DNA of 64,000 nt from ZC4RG29 sp964521255 (GTDB lineage: Bacteria > Bacteroidota > Bacteroidia > Cytophagales > Cyclobacteriaceae), in assembly GCA_964521255.1 (NCBI GenBank), contig CAZFRM010000024.1, positions 6,815 to 70,814 of the forward strand, given 5' to 3'. The translations under genes and the position numbers were made by a program. Of the stretch, positions 63,787 to 64,000 are shown piece by piece; position 1 is the first letter of the stretch; each line of letters begins with the position of its first letter. The notes beneath the pieces are model-generated. The model saw nothing but the letters and a program-made list of their open reading frames with translations. It searched no databases and was not told the DNA's origin.

Positions 63787-63804
63787 AAAATTTTTCAAGG
63801 TAGG

Positions 63805-63836
63805 CTTGCATAATGATTATCTCTCACATACCTTTG
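63805..63836 (+). promoter_or_regulatory. Strong Bacteroidota promoter, probable rRNA operon
   Basis: CTTG at 63805-63808 and TACCTTTG at 63829-63836, 20 bases apart, fit the minus-33 and minus-7 consensus. The following bases GCACTCCC resemble known Bacteroidota rRNA start regions as I remember them. It is 43 bases after the purA stop. Confidence 0.65.
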
Positions 63837-63842
63837 CACTCC

Positions 63843-64000
63843 CATTTCTGGAAAAGGGTGAAGTCAGAGGGATTTCCAGCCAGATTTTAGATTGAAAAAT
63901 CTCAAGTTGAAAAAGGTTGCTATCGGGCAGCCTGTTTTTTTCAGCAACGTTCTTTGAATGGATGATAATTGATAGCGGACTCTTGGAGATTCTTGAAAGG
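63843..64000 (+). other. Structured leader with boxA-like motif; probable rRNA operon leader (cut by window end)
   Basis: The leader holds no gene. Short stems are visible (CTGGAAA / TTTCCAG near 63848-63882), then a hairpin AGGTTGC / GCAGCCT at 63914-63933 with a T-run, followed by CAGCAACGTTCTTTGAATGG. GTTCTTTGA resembles a boxA antitermination site that precedes 16S rRNA in this phylum. If right, a 16S rRNA gene follows soon after 64000. The hairpin alone could also be a terminator for purA. Confidence 0.45.

Noticed and set aside
1..64000. CRISPR array, integrated phage or complete insertion sequence
   Set aside because: No regularly spaced direct repeats with unique spacers, no phage structural genes and no complete transposase were seen on either strand.

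Overview
The window reads as chromosome of a Bacteroidota (phylum Bacteroidetes) member, most likely a free-living Cytophagales-type bacterium. Reasons: two SusC/SusD pairs, many lipoproteins with a Cys after a short hydrophobic leader, a C-terminal type IX secretion (T9SS) sorting domain, DUF4302 and DUF4199-like proteins, promoters of the TTTG / TAnnTTTG type, and several families of short intergenic inverted repeats typical of this phylum. The sequence alone does not give the species.

Region 1 (1-16.5 kb) is a polysaccharide utilisation locus on the plus strand. It begins with the tail of a coiled-coil regulator that ends in a transposase-type zinc ribbon. It continues with SusC, SusD, a lipoprotein with two LamG-like domains, a glucoamylase-like (GH144-type) lipoprotein with an Ig-like front part, a GH43-like/F5-8C/Fn3 protein, a second GH144-like lipoprotein, a GH3 beta-glucosidase and a sulfatase. 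Two GH144-like enzymes beside a GH3 enzyme suggest a beta-1,2-glucan (sophoro-oligosaccharide) substrate; the GH43-like protein and sulfatase suggest a decorated or mixed glycan. The locus ends at a 54-bp perfect palindrome.

Region 2 (16.5-36.4 kb) is mixed. An SRPBCC/GyrI-like protein, an orphan sugar-binding protein and a GH29 alpha-fucosidase are followed by housekeeping genes: a Pro-Xaa aminopeptidase, an A-type Fe-S carrier, methylmalonyl-CoA epimerase, thiL, an ACP phosphodiesterase-like protein, lepA, folD, queE, a pabB-pabC pair and a TPR/PD40/OmpA protein. Near 34.6-36.4 kb an AlbA_2/ATPase-type regulator sits beside a decayed C-terminal remnant of what looks like a type IIG restriction-modification enzyme, which marks an accessory spot.

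Region 3 (36.4-47.8 kb) holds a minus-strand operon: SusC, SusD, an HExxH metallohydrolase lipoprotein and a DUF4302 lipoprotein. The last two appear to share a homologous C-terminal domain. A large S8 protease with PKD and T9SS sorting domains is transcribed divergently. Together they suggest capture, processing and import of a protein- or peptide-type substrate. This is the most interesting candidate system here.

Region 4 (47.8-64 kb) holds small envelope and metabolic genes (MBL-fold hydrolase, Gfo/Idh/MocA oxidoreductase, duplicated DoxX-like membrane protein, tandem VOC protein), then core genes: queD, lpxB, clpX, clpP, tig, tRNA-Leu(UAG), a RelA/SpoT enzyme, a Fur-family regulator, a STAS protein and purA. 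The right edge carries a strong consensus promoter and a structured leader with a boxA-like motif, probably the start of a ribosomal RNA operon. Several repeats sit exactly at gene ends, in places supplying stop codons or terminal codons.
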